This document shows, one piece after another, positions 55,979-64,000 of a stretch of 64,000 nucleotides of DNA. The number at the start of each line of letters is the position of its first letter. Position 1 is the stretch's first letter. The position numbers and the translations under genes were made by a program. Source of the stretch: Microbacterium gubbeenense DSM 15944 (lineage in GTDB: Bacteria; Actinomycetota; Actinomycetes; Actinomycetales; Microbacteriaceae). The stretch is from contig NZ_AUGQ01000007.1 in NCBI RefSeq assembly GCF_000422745.1, forward strand, positions 62,001 to 126,000, in the 5' to 3' direction. The notes under the pieces were generated by a model that worked only from the letters and a program-made list of their open reading frames with translations, had not been told where the DNA came from and did not search any database.

Positions 55979-56245
55979 CTAGAACCGCGTGTGCGTTCCC
56001 CACACCTCGGGGAGGCTCGCCGCGTTCGACTGACGCCACAGCGCGTGGCGGCGGCTCAGCTCGTTCTGATCGTCGAGATATTCGCTCACGCTCTCGCGCT
56101 CGATCCGCCACGATGCGGGCACCCCGAGTCGCGTCGCCCGCAGGCGGCCCTCGTGGATGAGCGCCGCCACGTCGTCGGGCGTGATCGACAGCAGCTCCGC
56201 CACCTGAGCGGGTGTGAAGAACTGCGCGCCGGAATCCGTGGACAT
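55979..56245 (-). CDS. Small helix-turn-helix protein (excisionase/BldC-like)
   Basis: 88 aa. QFFTPAQVAELLSITPDDVAALIHEGRLRATRLG with SWRIERESVSEYL is an excisionase/MerR-type winged HTH, as in BldC and AlpA-like regulators. There is no effector domain. CATAAT 6 nt before the ATG suggests a leaderless transcript, although GGGAGC could act as a ribosome binding site. It is divergent from the SAF/CpaE-like operon and may control it; that is inference from position only. Confidence 0.82.
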   Translation of the reverse strand: MSTDSGAQFFTPAQVAELLSITPDDVAALIHEGRLRATRLGVPASWRIERESVSEYLDDQNELSRRHALWRQSNAASLPEVWGTHTRF

Positions 56246-56251
56246 GCTCCC

Positions 56252-56257
56252 ATTATG
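56252..56257 (-). promoter_or_regulatory. Putative -10 for the HTH gene
   Basis: CATAAT on the minus strand, 6 nt before ATG 56245. Confidence 0.4.
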
Positions 56258-56333
56258 GTCTCGTCGCGCGTCGCCGAGGCGGCCTGTGGATAACTTTCGA
56301 GGCCATCCGCGAAAATCTGTCACTATCTCGTGC

Positions 56334-57047
56334 ATGGCATCTTCAGCGCGGATCACCCGCACATCGCACCGGTCGCGGCTCGACATCCGCTTCCTCATCG
56401 GGGCGATTCTGATCGTGGTCTCGATCGTCGGCGTGTGGTTCGTCGTCACCTCGGCGCGCGAGACGACTCCGGTCCTGGCGGCCGCCCACGCGCTCGTGCC
56501 CGGACAGGCGGTCACCGCGTCCGACGTGGTGGAGATCGAGGCGCACCTCGGTGCCGCCTCGGGCGGGTACCTCGTGCCCGACGATCTCGACGACGGCATC
56601 GTGTCGACCCGTGTCGTCGCCGAGGGCGAGATCGTGCCCGCCTCGGCGATCACCGCCTCCGACAAAGCCGACCAGACGACGGTCGTGGTCCGCAGCGCGC
56701 TCGGCGTGCCGGCTGATATCCAGCCGGGCGCCCAGGTCGAGCTGTGGGCGGCGCCGGCGGTCGGCCCGCAAGAGTTCGGCGAGCCCCTCGTCATCGCGGC
56801 CGCCGCGATCGTCGCCGACGTGCGCGAGGACGAGGGCGTCGTGACGGGCACGGGAGCGACCCTCGAGCTTACGGTGCCGCGCGAGGTCGTGTCGAAGGTG
56901 CTGCAGCACGTCGCGGCAGGCTCCGCACTGTCGGCCGTTCCCGCGTCCGTGCCGCGCGAGCTGCCCGAGGAGGCAGCCGAACAGGTGCCCACGACCCACG
57001 AGCCCGACGAGACGGCGGCGCCGGACGCCGAGGCGGACGACGAATGA
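56334..57047 (+). CDS. SAF-domain protein, CpaB-like
   Basis: 237 aa. A basic N-terminus is followed by one membrane segment (about 19-41, IRFLIGAILIVVSIVGVWFVV) and an extracytoplasmic SAF domain (PVLAAAHALVPGQAVTASDVVEIEAH) with the repeat-like second half VSTRVVAEGEIVPASAI. The acidic C-terminus (last 40 residues) is disordered. CpaB/RcpC proteins with this layout belong to Flp/Tad pilus systems. The next gene, overlapping by 4 nt, is CpaE-like, but no TadA ATPase, TadB/C or pilin lies in the window. Confidence 0.82.
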   Translation: MASSARITRTSHRSRLDIRFLIGAILIVVSIVGVWFVVTSARETTPVLAAAHALVPGQAVTASDVVEIEAHLGAASGGYLVPDDLDDGIVSTRVVAEGEIVPASAITASDKADQTTVVVRSALGVPADIQPGAQVELWAAPAVGPQEFGEPLVIAAAAIVADVREDEGVVTGTGATLELTVPREVVSKVLQHVAAGSALSAVPASVPRELPEEAAEQVPTTHEPDETAAPDAEADDE

Positions 57048-58225
57048 GCGCGCTGGTCGCGGCCGGGGAACCGCACGGATCCCGGATCGCCTCCGCGCTC
57101 GCGGAAGTCGGCGTCGAGGTGACGTCCCTCGTGCGGCCCGACGAGCTGATCGCTGCGGTGAGCGACGCGTCATCGCCCGTGTGGCAGGCGCTGCGCGAGG
57201 CGGATTCGGTCGTGCTGCACGCGACCAGGGCCGTCCTGGCGCCCGAGATCATCGCGATGTGCGACCGCAGCGGCGCGCGCATCATCGCGCTCGCCGATCG
57301 GGCCGCCGAGCGACGCGCCGTGGCGGCATTCGGGCTGCCGGCGGCGCTGCCGCTCGATGCCGACGGGACCGAGATCCTCGCGGCGATCGAGACGCGCGTG
57401 CTCGGCCCCGATGAGCGCGCCGACGAGCGCCCGCGCGGATCCGTCACGGTCGTGTGGGGGCCGAACGGCGCGCCCGGGCGCACGACGGTCGCCCTCGCGC
57501 TCGCGGCCTCGCTCGCGGCCGGCGGATCCCGCGTGGCGCTCGTCGACGCCGACACCCACGCGCCGTCGATCGCTCAGCGGCTCGACCTGCCCGAGGAGGC
57601 GCCGGGCTTTCCCGCCGCGTGCCGGCAGACCGACTACGGCGTGCTGGACGGGCCCGAGCTCACGCGCCTGAGCGCGCCCGTCGACATCGGCGAGCACCCG
57701 CTCGAGGTCCTCACGGGGATCAACCGCCCCACGCGCTGGCCCGAGCTGTCGGCCGGGCGGGTCGCAGCGGCGCTCGACGTCGCCCGCGACTGGTCGGATC
57801 ACGTCGTCGTCGACATCGGGGCGCCCCTCGAGACCGACGAGGAGATCGTGAGCGACATCGGTGCGCCCCGGCGCAATCAGGCGGCGCTCGCCGCGCTCAC
57901 GGCGGCCGATACGATCCTCGCGGTCGCGGCGGCGGATCCGGTGGGGATCGCGCGCATCGTGCGCGGCCTGGCGCGCCTCGACGAGGTCGCGCCCGCCGCC
58001 GAGAGGCGCGTGGTCGTCAATCGCATGCGGCAGGCGCCGTTCGGCATCGATGCCACCCAGCAGGTGCGGCGGGCGCTCGATCAGTACGCGCCGGGGGAGG
58101 AGACGTGGTTCCTGCCCGACGATCAGCGGGCCGCCGACGACGCGCTGCGCCGCGCCGCCCCGATCCTTTCGCGCCGCAGGGCCGGGTTCTCACACGCATT
58201 GGGCGCGCTCGCCGCTACGCTGTGA
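57044..58225 (+). CDS. CpaE/MinD-like P-loop protein with altered Walker A
   Basis: 393 aa. Residues 1-125 resemble a receiver-like domain of CpaE without phosphoacceptor context; 132-393 is a MinD/ParA-type fold. The expected KGGxGKTT is GPNGAPGRTT at 139-148, so the signature lysine and the P-loop lysine are replaced by Asn and Arg. VALVDADTHAPS (164-175) keeps the D-x-D. NRMRQAPFG near 325 also fits. Actinobacterial relatives often share GAPGRTT, so this is a family trait, probably weak or no ATP hydrolysis. Coupled to the SAF gene; the pdtaS-like gene follows after 3 nt. Confidence 0.78.
   Translation: MSALVAAGEPHGSRIASALAEVGVEVTSLVRPDELIAAVSDASSPVWQALREADSVVLHATRAVLAPEIIAMCDRSGARIIALADRAAERRAVAAFGLPAALPLDADGTEILAAIETRVLGPDERADERPRGSVTVVWGPNGAPGRTTVALALAASLAAGGSRVALVDADTHAPSIAQRLDLPEEAPGFPAACRQTDYGVLDGPELTRLSAPVDIGEHPLEVLTGINRPTRWPELSAGRVAAALDVARDWSDHVVVDIGAPLETDEEIVSDIGAPRRNQAALAALTAADTILAVAAADPVGIARIVRGLARLDEVAPAAERRVVVNRMRQAPFGIDATQQVRRALDQYAPGEETWFLPDDQRAADDALRRAAPILSRRRAGFSHALGALAATL
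58216..58221 (+). promoter_or_regulatory. Putative leaderless -10 for the PdtaS-like kinase
   Basis: TACGCT lies 7 nt before GTG 58229, inside the end of the CpaE-like gene. It would allow expression independent of the upstream pair. Confidence 0.48.
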
Positions 58226-58228
58226 AGC

Positions 58229-59728
58229 GTGTCGACTCTCAGCGATCTCCTCAATGCCCAGAACCAACTGAGCGAGAAAGACATCGAGTGGATCCATCGC
58301 GTTCACGGCGACGGCCAGCTCCTCGCCGACCTCGCCTCGGCCGACATCGTCATCTGGGGGCGCACCTCCGACGAGTCGTTCCGCGCCGTCGGGCACGTGC
58401 GGCCCTCGGGCGCGGCGACGCTGTTCTATCGCGATATCGTCGGCGATCGGGTGAGGCCGCAGTGGCAGAGTCAGGTGCGCCAGGCGTTCTCGACCGGTGA
58501 GATCGTCGACTCCTCGAGCCCCGAGTGGTTCGAGGAGACGCCGACCCGCGTGAAGGCCGTGCCGATCGTGCGCCGCGACGACGACGGATCCGCGGTGCTC
58601 GGCGTGATCACGCGCCACACGAACCTCAGCGAGGTGCGCGCGCCGTCGCGGCAGCAGCTCACGTTCGATGAGTGCGCCAACGCGATCTTCGGCATGATCG
58701 CTACGGGCGACTATCCCGATGAGGCTTCACCGATGGGCCCGCGCCGCGGGGCCCCGCGCGCCGCCGACGGGCTGATCCGGCTCGACGTCGACGGCGTGGT
58801 CACCTTCGCGAGCCCCAACGGTCTCAGCGCGTTTAACCGCATCGGCTTCGTCGACGAGCTCGAGGGCGAGACGCTCTCCGACGTCGCCCGCCAGATCATG
58901 CCGCCCGAGCGCGATGCGTCGGCCGACGAGGCGTCGCTTCCCGTGCTGCTGACCGGGCGCACCCCCTGGCGCGCGGACATCGAGGCGCGCGGGGTCACGG
59001 TGGCGCTGCGCATCATTCCGCTGCGCCGCGACCGCAAGCGCATCGGCGCGGTCGTGCTCTGCCGCGACGTCAGCGAGCTGCGCAATCAGGAGCAGGAGCT
59101 GCTGACGAAGGACGCGACGATCCGGGAGATCCACCACCGCGTGAAGAACAACCTGCAGACGGTCGCGTCGCTGCTGCGGATCCAGGCTCGCCGCACCTCG
59201 AGCGAGGAGGCGCGCGAGTCGCTGCTGCAGGCGATGCAGCGCGTCGCGGCGATCGCGGTCGTGCACGACACGCTGTCCGAGGGGCTCAGCCAGAAGGCCG
59301 ACTTCGACGAGGTGTTCTCCCGCGTTCTGCGCCTCGTCGCCGAGGTCGCCGCCGCCCAGAACACCGTCGCGCATACGCGCAAGACGGGCACGTTCGGCAC
59401 ACTGCCGAGCGAATACGCGAACCCGTTGGCGCTCGCGCTGACCGAGGTCGTCACGAACGCGGTCGAACACGGCCTCGCCGGCCGCGAGGGCCAGGTCGAG
59501 ATCGTGGCCGACCGGGACGACGAAGAACTGCGCGTGCGGGTGCGCGACAGCGGCAGCGGCCTGCCCGAGGGCAAGGTCGGGCGCGGTCTCGGAACGCAGA
59601 TCGTGCGCACGCTCGTCGAGGGCGAGCTGAGCGGCACGATCGAGTGGCGCTCGATCGGCGACGACGATCCCGAGTTCCACGGCGGCACGGAGGTCGCGAT
59701 CGACATTCCGCTGCGCTGGGTCAAGTAG
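58229..59728 (+). CDS. pdtaS: Sensor histidine kinase, PdtaS type (HisKA_2)
   Basis: 499 aa soluble kinase from a GTG. An N-terminal GAF-like domain (1-140: ADIVIWGRTSDESFRAVGHVRPSG), a PAS domain (about 180-285: GLIRLDVDGVVTFASPNGLSAF) and a HisKA_2 core with EIHHRVKNNLQT, phosphoacceptor H302/H303, then HATPase boxes (LALTEVVTNAVEHG, DSGSGLPEG, GLGTQIV). In M. tuberculosis PdtaS (Rv3220c), next to whiB1, phosphorylates the ANTAR regulator PdtaR and responds to copper, NO and cyclic-di-GMP. No PdtaR gene is in this window. A strong terminator follows. Confidence 0.88.
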   Translation: MSTLSDLLNAQNQLSEKDIEWIHRVHGDGQLLADLASADIVIWGRTSDESFRAVGHVRPSGAATLFYRDIVGDRVRPQWQSQVRQAFSTGEIVDSSSPEWFEETPTRVKAVPIVRRDDDGSAVLGVITRHTNLSEVRAPSRQQLTFDECANAIFGMIATGDYPDEASPMGPRRGAPRAADGLIRLDVDGVVTFASPNGLSAFNRIGFVDELEGETLSDVARQIMPPERDASADEASLPVLLTGRTPWRADIEARGVTVALRIIPLRRDRKRIGAVVLCRDVSELRNQEQELLTKDATIREIHHRVKNNLQTVASLLRIQARRTSSEEARESLLQAMQRVAAIAVVHDTLSEGLSQKADFDEVFSRVLRLVAEVAAAQNTVAHTRKTGTFGTLPSEYANPLALALTEVVTNAVEHGLAGREGQVEIVADRDDEELRVRVRDSGSGLPEGKVGRGLGTQIVRTLVEGELSGTIEWRSIGDDDPEFHGGTEVAIDIPLRWVK

Positions 59729-59735
59729 CACCGCA

Positions 59736-59769
59736 CGCAGAAACCCCGCCCTCGGGCGGGGTTTCTGCG
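59736..59769. terminator. Bidirectional terminator between pdtaS and whiB1
   Basis: CGCAGAAACCCCGCCC (59736-59751) pairs fully with GGGCGGGGTTTCTGCG (59754-59769), a very stable stem with a CTCG loop. It lies between the convergent pdtaS-like and whiB1 genes and the AAA/TTT section of the stem gives partial U-rich character, so it can terminate both. Confidence 0.85.
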
Positions 59770-59779
59770 AAAGAGGGGG

Positions 59780-60028
59780 TCAGCCGGCGCGGCGTGCGCG
59801 GGCGGCGCGGCGCTTCAGCGCGCGGCGCTCGTCTTCGCTCAGCCCGCCCCAGACGCCCGAATCCTGACCGGTCTCGAGCGCGTACTGCAGGCACACCTCG
59901 GTCACGGTGCATCGCGCACACACCGACTTGGCCTTCTCGATCTGGTCGACTGCTGGTCCGGTGTTGCCGACGGGGAAGAACAGCTCGGGGTCGACCGTCA
60001 GGCACGCAGCCTTATCACGCCAATCCAT
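59780..60028 (-). CDS. whiB1: WhiB-family iron-sulfur regulator WhiB1
   Basis: 82 aa; AAGGAG lies 8 nt before ATG 60028. Four cysteines C9, C37, C40 and C46 ligate a [4Fe-4S] cluster; GVWGG (58-62) and the Arg-rich tail (LKRRAARARRAG) bind DNA. MDWRDKAACLTVDPELFFPVG is the canonical WhiB1 N-terminus. WhiB1 is essential in mycobacteria, binds sigma A and senses NO. Its pdtaS neighbour is conserved in position. The 221-nt upstream region holds a 16-bp palindrome and is AT-rich further out. Confidence 0.95.
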   Translation of the reverse strand: MDWRDKAACLTVDPELFFPVGNTGPAVDQIEKAKSVCARCTVTEVCLQYALETGQDSGVWGGLSEDERRALKRRAARARRAG

Positions 60029-60104
60029 GCGGAATGCTCCTTGCGAGGTGGTGGGGTTGAGAGTGACAGCGCTGCTCGGTGTGTGAACTACGCTGGATGT
60101 ATGA

Positions 60105-60120
60105 CGGGGCGATCGCCCCG
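60105..60120. promoter_or_regulatory. Perfect 16-bp palindrome upstream of whiB1
   Basis: CGGGGCGATCGCCCCG is perfectly symmetrical, 77 nt before the whiB1 start. It may be a hairpin in the leader or an operator; the upstream start site is not clear. In GC-rich DNA such palindromes can be chance. Confidence 0.4.
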
Positions 60121-60249
60121 CACCCCACCACGCTGTGGGAAACACACCGTTAACAATTGTCATACAGACGGTTGTCGCGATCAAGGGTTTTGGCAAAGTT
60201 CCAGGAACTCTCGGCTGTTCGGGGAAAAATCCGTCGAAGGAGTTGGCGA

Positions 60250-60651
60250 ATGTCGTCCGAGTCGATCGACCGCACGCCCGCCGTTCGCCTCGGCTCCGTT
60301 CTGCTCGCGATCGAGGCCGTGGCCGTCGTGGTTCTCGCGGGGTGGCAGGTCGTCGAGCTCGTCACGAGCGAGCCCGCATCGATCGCGACGTCGATCGCGC
60401 TCGTCGTCATGACGCTCGTCGCCGCGTTCGCGCTCTTTGCGTTCGCGCGCGGGGTCTGGGGCGGGCGCTCCTGGGGGAGATCCGGCGGGATCGTGGCGCA
60501 GGTGCTGATCTTCGCCGTCGCGCTCGGGTCGGTGCAGGGCGGCGCCGGCCACTGGGGGATCGCGGCGCTGCTCGCGGCGCCCGCCGTTCTGACGTTCGTC
60601 GTGCTGATCCTCGCATCGAGGCCCGCGGGCCCCGGCACCTCGCCGCGCTGA
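60250..60651 (+). CDS. Small membrane protein, function unknown
   Basis: 133 aa from ATG 60250 with GAAGGAG 8 nt upstream. Four hydrophobic segments (about 12-34, 46-66, 77-97 with WGGRSWGRSGGIVAQVLIF, 100-122). Small integral membrane proteins of this kind are common between whiB1 and stress genes in Microbacteriaceae; I do not recognise the family. No signal peptide, no catalytic residues. It is divergent from whiB1. Confidence 0.72.
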   Translation: MSSESIDRTPAVRLGSVLLAIEAVAVVVLAGWQVVELVTSEPASIATSIALVVMTLVAAFALFAFARGVWGGRSWGRSGGIVAQVLIFAVALGSVQGGAGHWGIAALLAAPAVLTFVVLILASRPAGPGTSPR

Positions 60652-60666
60652 CCCGTCGCGGTCCGG

Positions 60667-60689
60667 CCCGGATCTCGGATTCATCCGGG
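60667..60689 (+). terminator. Possible terminator hairpin after the small membrane protein
   Basis: CCCGGAT (60667-60673) and ATCCGGG (60683-60689) form a 7-bp stem with a 9-nt loop, 15 nt after the stop codon. No U tract. Moderate support. Confidence 0.4.
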
Positions 60690-60722
60690 TGACGGGAATA
60701 CCTCGCTTCGCCGTGCGTTTAA

Positions 60723-60743
60723 CTTGACAAGTACCGACTCAAC
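60723..60743 (+). promoter_or_regulatory. HAIR-like (HspR) operator and promoter of the Clp ATPase gene
   Basis: CTTGACA-N7-ACTCAAC closely matches the HspR-binding HAIR consensus CTTGAGT-N7-ACTCAAG, with exact 7-nt spacing. TTGACA (60724-60729) is also a near-perfect -35, with CATTGT at 60748-60753 as a weak -10 (18-nt spacer). HspR bound here would block polymerase. A second CTCAAC/GTTGAG inverted repeat overlaps it (60738-60757). Confidence 0.68.
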
Positions 60744-60790
60744 TCAGCATTGTTGAGCCAGGACGCATCAAGTATCACGAGGAGAGTGAC

Positions 60791-63265
<2,475 letters not shown>

Positions 63266-63275
63266 TGCTCTGACC

Positions 63276-63314
63276 AAGCGTTCCCCGCCTGCGCGACGCA
63301 GGCGGGGAACGCTT
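63276..63314. terminator. Bidirectional hairpin terminator
   Basis: An 18-bp perfect stem, left arm 63276-63293 and right arm 63297-63314, with a 3-nt CGA loop, lies between the convergent Clp and TauE/SafE genes. No long U tract, but stem stability is high. Confidence 0.78.
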
Positions 63315-63334
63315 TCGTATGCGGCGCCTATGCG

Positions 63335-64000
63335 TCAGAACAGCAGGTATACGGCGCCGGCGAGGGTGAGGACGACGACGATCCGGTCGAATGTCTTCCG
63401 CGAGATGCGCGTGACGACCGCGCGCCCGATGACGGCGCCGAGCAACACCGGAATGACGAGGAGCAGATCCATCCAGAGCGTCTCCTGCGTGATCAGCCCG
63501 AGGCTGATCGAGACCGGCAGCTTGACGATGTTGATGACCGCGAAGAACCACGCCGCCGTGCCGAGGAACGCGTTCACGGAGAACCGCGACGCGAGGAAGT
63601 ACATCGACATCACGGGGCCGCCCGCGTTGGCGACCATCGTCGTGAAGCCGCCGAGGGAACCGTAGGCGATGGCCGCGCCGCGCCCGGAGCGATTCTCTGC
63701 TGCCTGCTGGATCCTGCGCCGCCAGAGCGTCAGGGCCACGACGCCGATCAGGAGCACGCCGATCGAGCGCTTCACCCACGTATCGCCGACGAACGCGAGG
63801 AACGCGGCGCCGATCACGAGGCCGGCGACCACCGAGGGCGTCAGCCGCAGCAGCGTGCGCCAGTCGGCGTGGCGCCGATACAGCGCGAGCGCCAACATGT
63901 CGCCGAGGATCAGCAGCAGGAGCATCGCGGCGGTCGACTCGCGCGCGGGAAGCACGGCCGCGAACAGGGCGATGCCGACCGTGTTCGAGCCGGGAAGTCC
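63335..64000 (-). CDS. Sulfite exporter TauE/SafE-family permease (partial, start outside window)
   Basis: 221 residues are visible and the frame remains open to the window edge (GLPGSNTVGIALFAAVLPARES), so the true start is upstream. About six membrane segments; LLLLILGDMLALALYRRHADW and YGSLGGFTTMVANAGGPVMSMYFLA are typical TauE/SafE (DUF81) elements, the latter being the central GxxTxxxNAGGP motif. Members export sulfite, taurine breakdown products or other organic anions. No specific substrate can be inferred. Confidence 0.86.
   Translation of the reverse strand, partial: GLPGSNTVGIALFAAVLPARESTAAMLLLLILGDMLALALYRRHADWRTLLRLTPSVVAGLVIGAAFLAFVGDTWVKRSIGVLLIGVVALTLWRRRIQQAAENRSGRGAAIAYGSLGGFTTMVANAGGPVMSMYFLASRFSVNAFLGTAAWFFAVINIVKLPVSISLGLITQETLWMDLLLVIPVLLGAVIGRAVVTRISRKTFDRIVVVLTLAGAVYLLF

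Noticed and set aside
60125-60160. CRP-like site in the whiB1 upstream region (TGTG...CACA)
   Set aside because: The half-sites are 5 nt apart rather than the 8 nt between TGTG and CACA of the CRP consensus.

Overview
The window is a GC-rich actinobacterial chromosome segment. Gene content and order suggest the family Microbacteriaceae (a Microbacterium-like organism). Pointers are two WhiB proteins, MtrA-MtrB-LpqB, a long-form HPF, a MoxR/DUF58/DUF4350/DUF4129 group, a HAIR-like operator in front of a Clp ATPase, and many genes whose -10 hexamer lies only 6-9 nt before the start codon, as in leaderless actinobacterial transcripts. Several blocks keep the neighbour relationships known from Mycobacterium tuberculosis: manA/whiB2/DUF3499/zincin-like, mtrA-mtrB-lpqB-comF-hpf-secA, an Rv3235-like gene, and pdtaS-like/whiB1. 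The species call is inference from content; no 16S gene is present.

Layout. (1) 1-20461, surface glycan region: the 3' end of a polysaccharide ABC-exporter ATPase; three membrane O-acyltransferases with extracytoplasmic SGNH domains, one of them frameshifted; several glycosyltransferases including a GlfT1/GlfT2-like pair; a hexapeptide acetyltransferase; two O-antigen ligase/polymerase-like proteins. A three-gene polar amino acid ABC operon (11931-14712) sits inside it. (2) 20485-27089: manA, whiB2, a giant membrane glycosyltransferase coupled to a DUF5719 protein, a zincin-like protein and DUF3499. (3) 27100-36579: RDD and SpoIIM-like genes, then a Fur regulator, an MHS-type MFS transporter and a 19-bp inverted repeat, then a DUF58-MoxR-DUF4350-DUF4129-membrane protein operon. 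The Fur/MFS block separates genes that usually belong to one module. (4) 36663-42273: mtrA-mtrB-lpqB, comF-type gene, hpf. (5) 42284-50583: oligopeptide-type ABC operon, DUF1684 protein, coiled-coil protein and uracil permease, all on the minus strand. (6) 50808-60651: secA, aminotransferase, Rv3235-like gene, a hypothetical, a small HTH protein, a SAF/CpaB-like protein with a CpaE/MinD-like pseudo-ATPase, a PdtaS-like histidine kinase, whiB1 and a small membrane protein. (7) 60723-64000: a Clp AAA+ unfoldase behind a HAIR-like site and the 3' part of a TauE/SafE permease.

How the parts work together: region 1 builds, modifies and exports or anchors a cell-surface polysaccharide, and ManA feeds it mannose-phosphate precursors. 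Regions 2, 4 and 6 are the actinobacterial envelope, division and regulatory core (WhiB, MtrAB, SecA, PdtaS). The ABC, MFS and uracil transporters are accessory nutrient uptake systems inserted between core blocks.

No rRNA, tRNA, CRISPR array, insertion sequence, phage gene or replication origin was seen. No gene-free stretch exceeds 300 nt; the longest are 50584-50807 (upstream of secA and uraA) and 60029-60249 (between whiB1 and a small membrane protein). Start codons were chosen by hand from ribosome binding sites, -10 positions and family N-termini.
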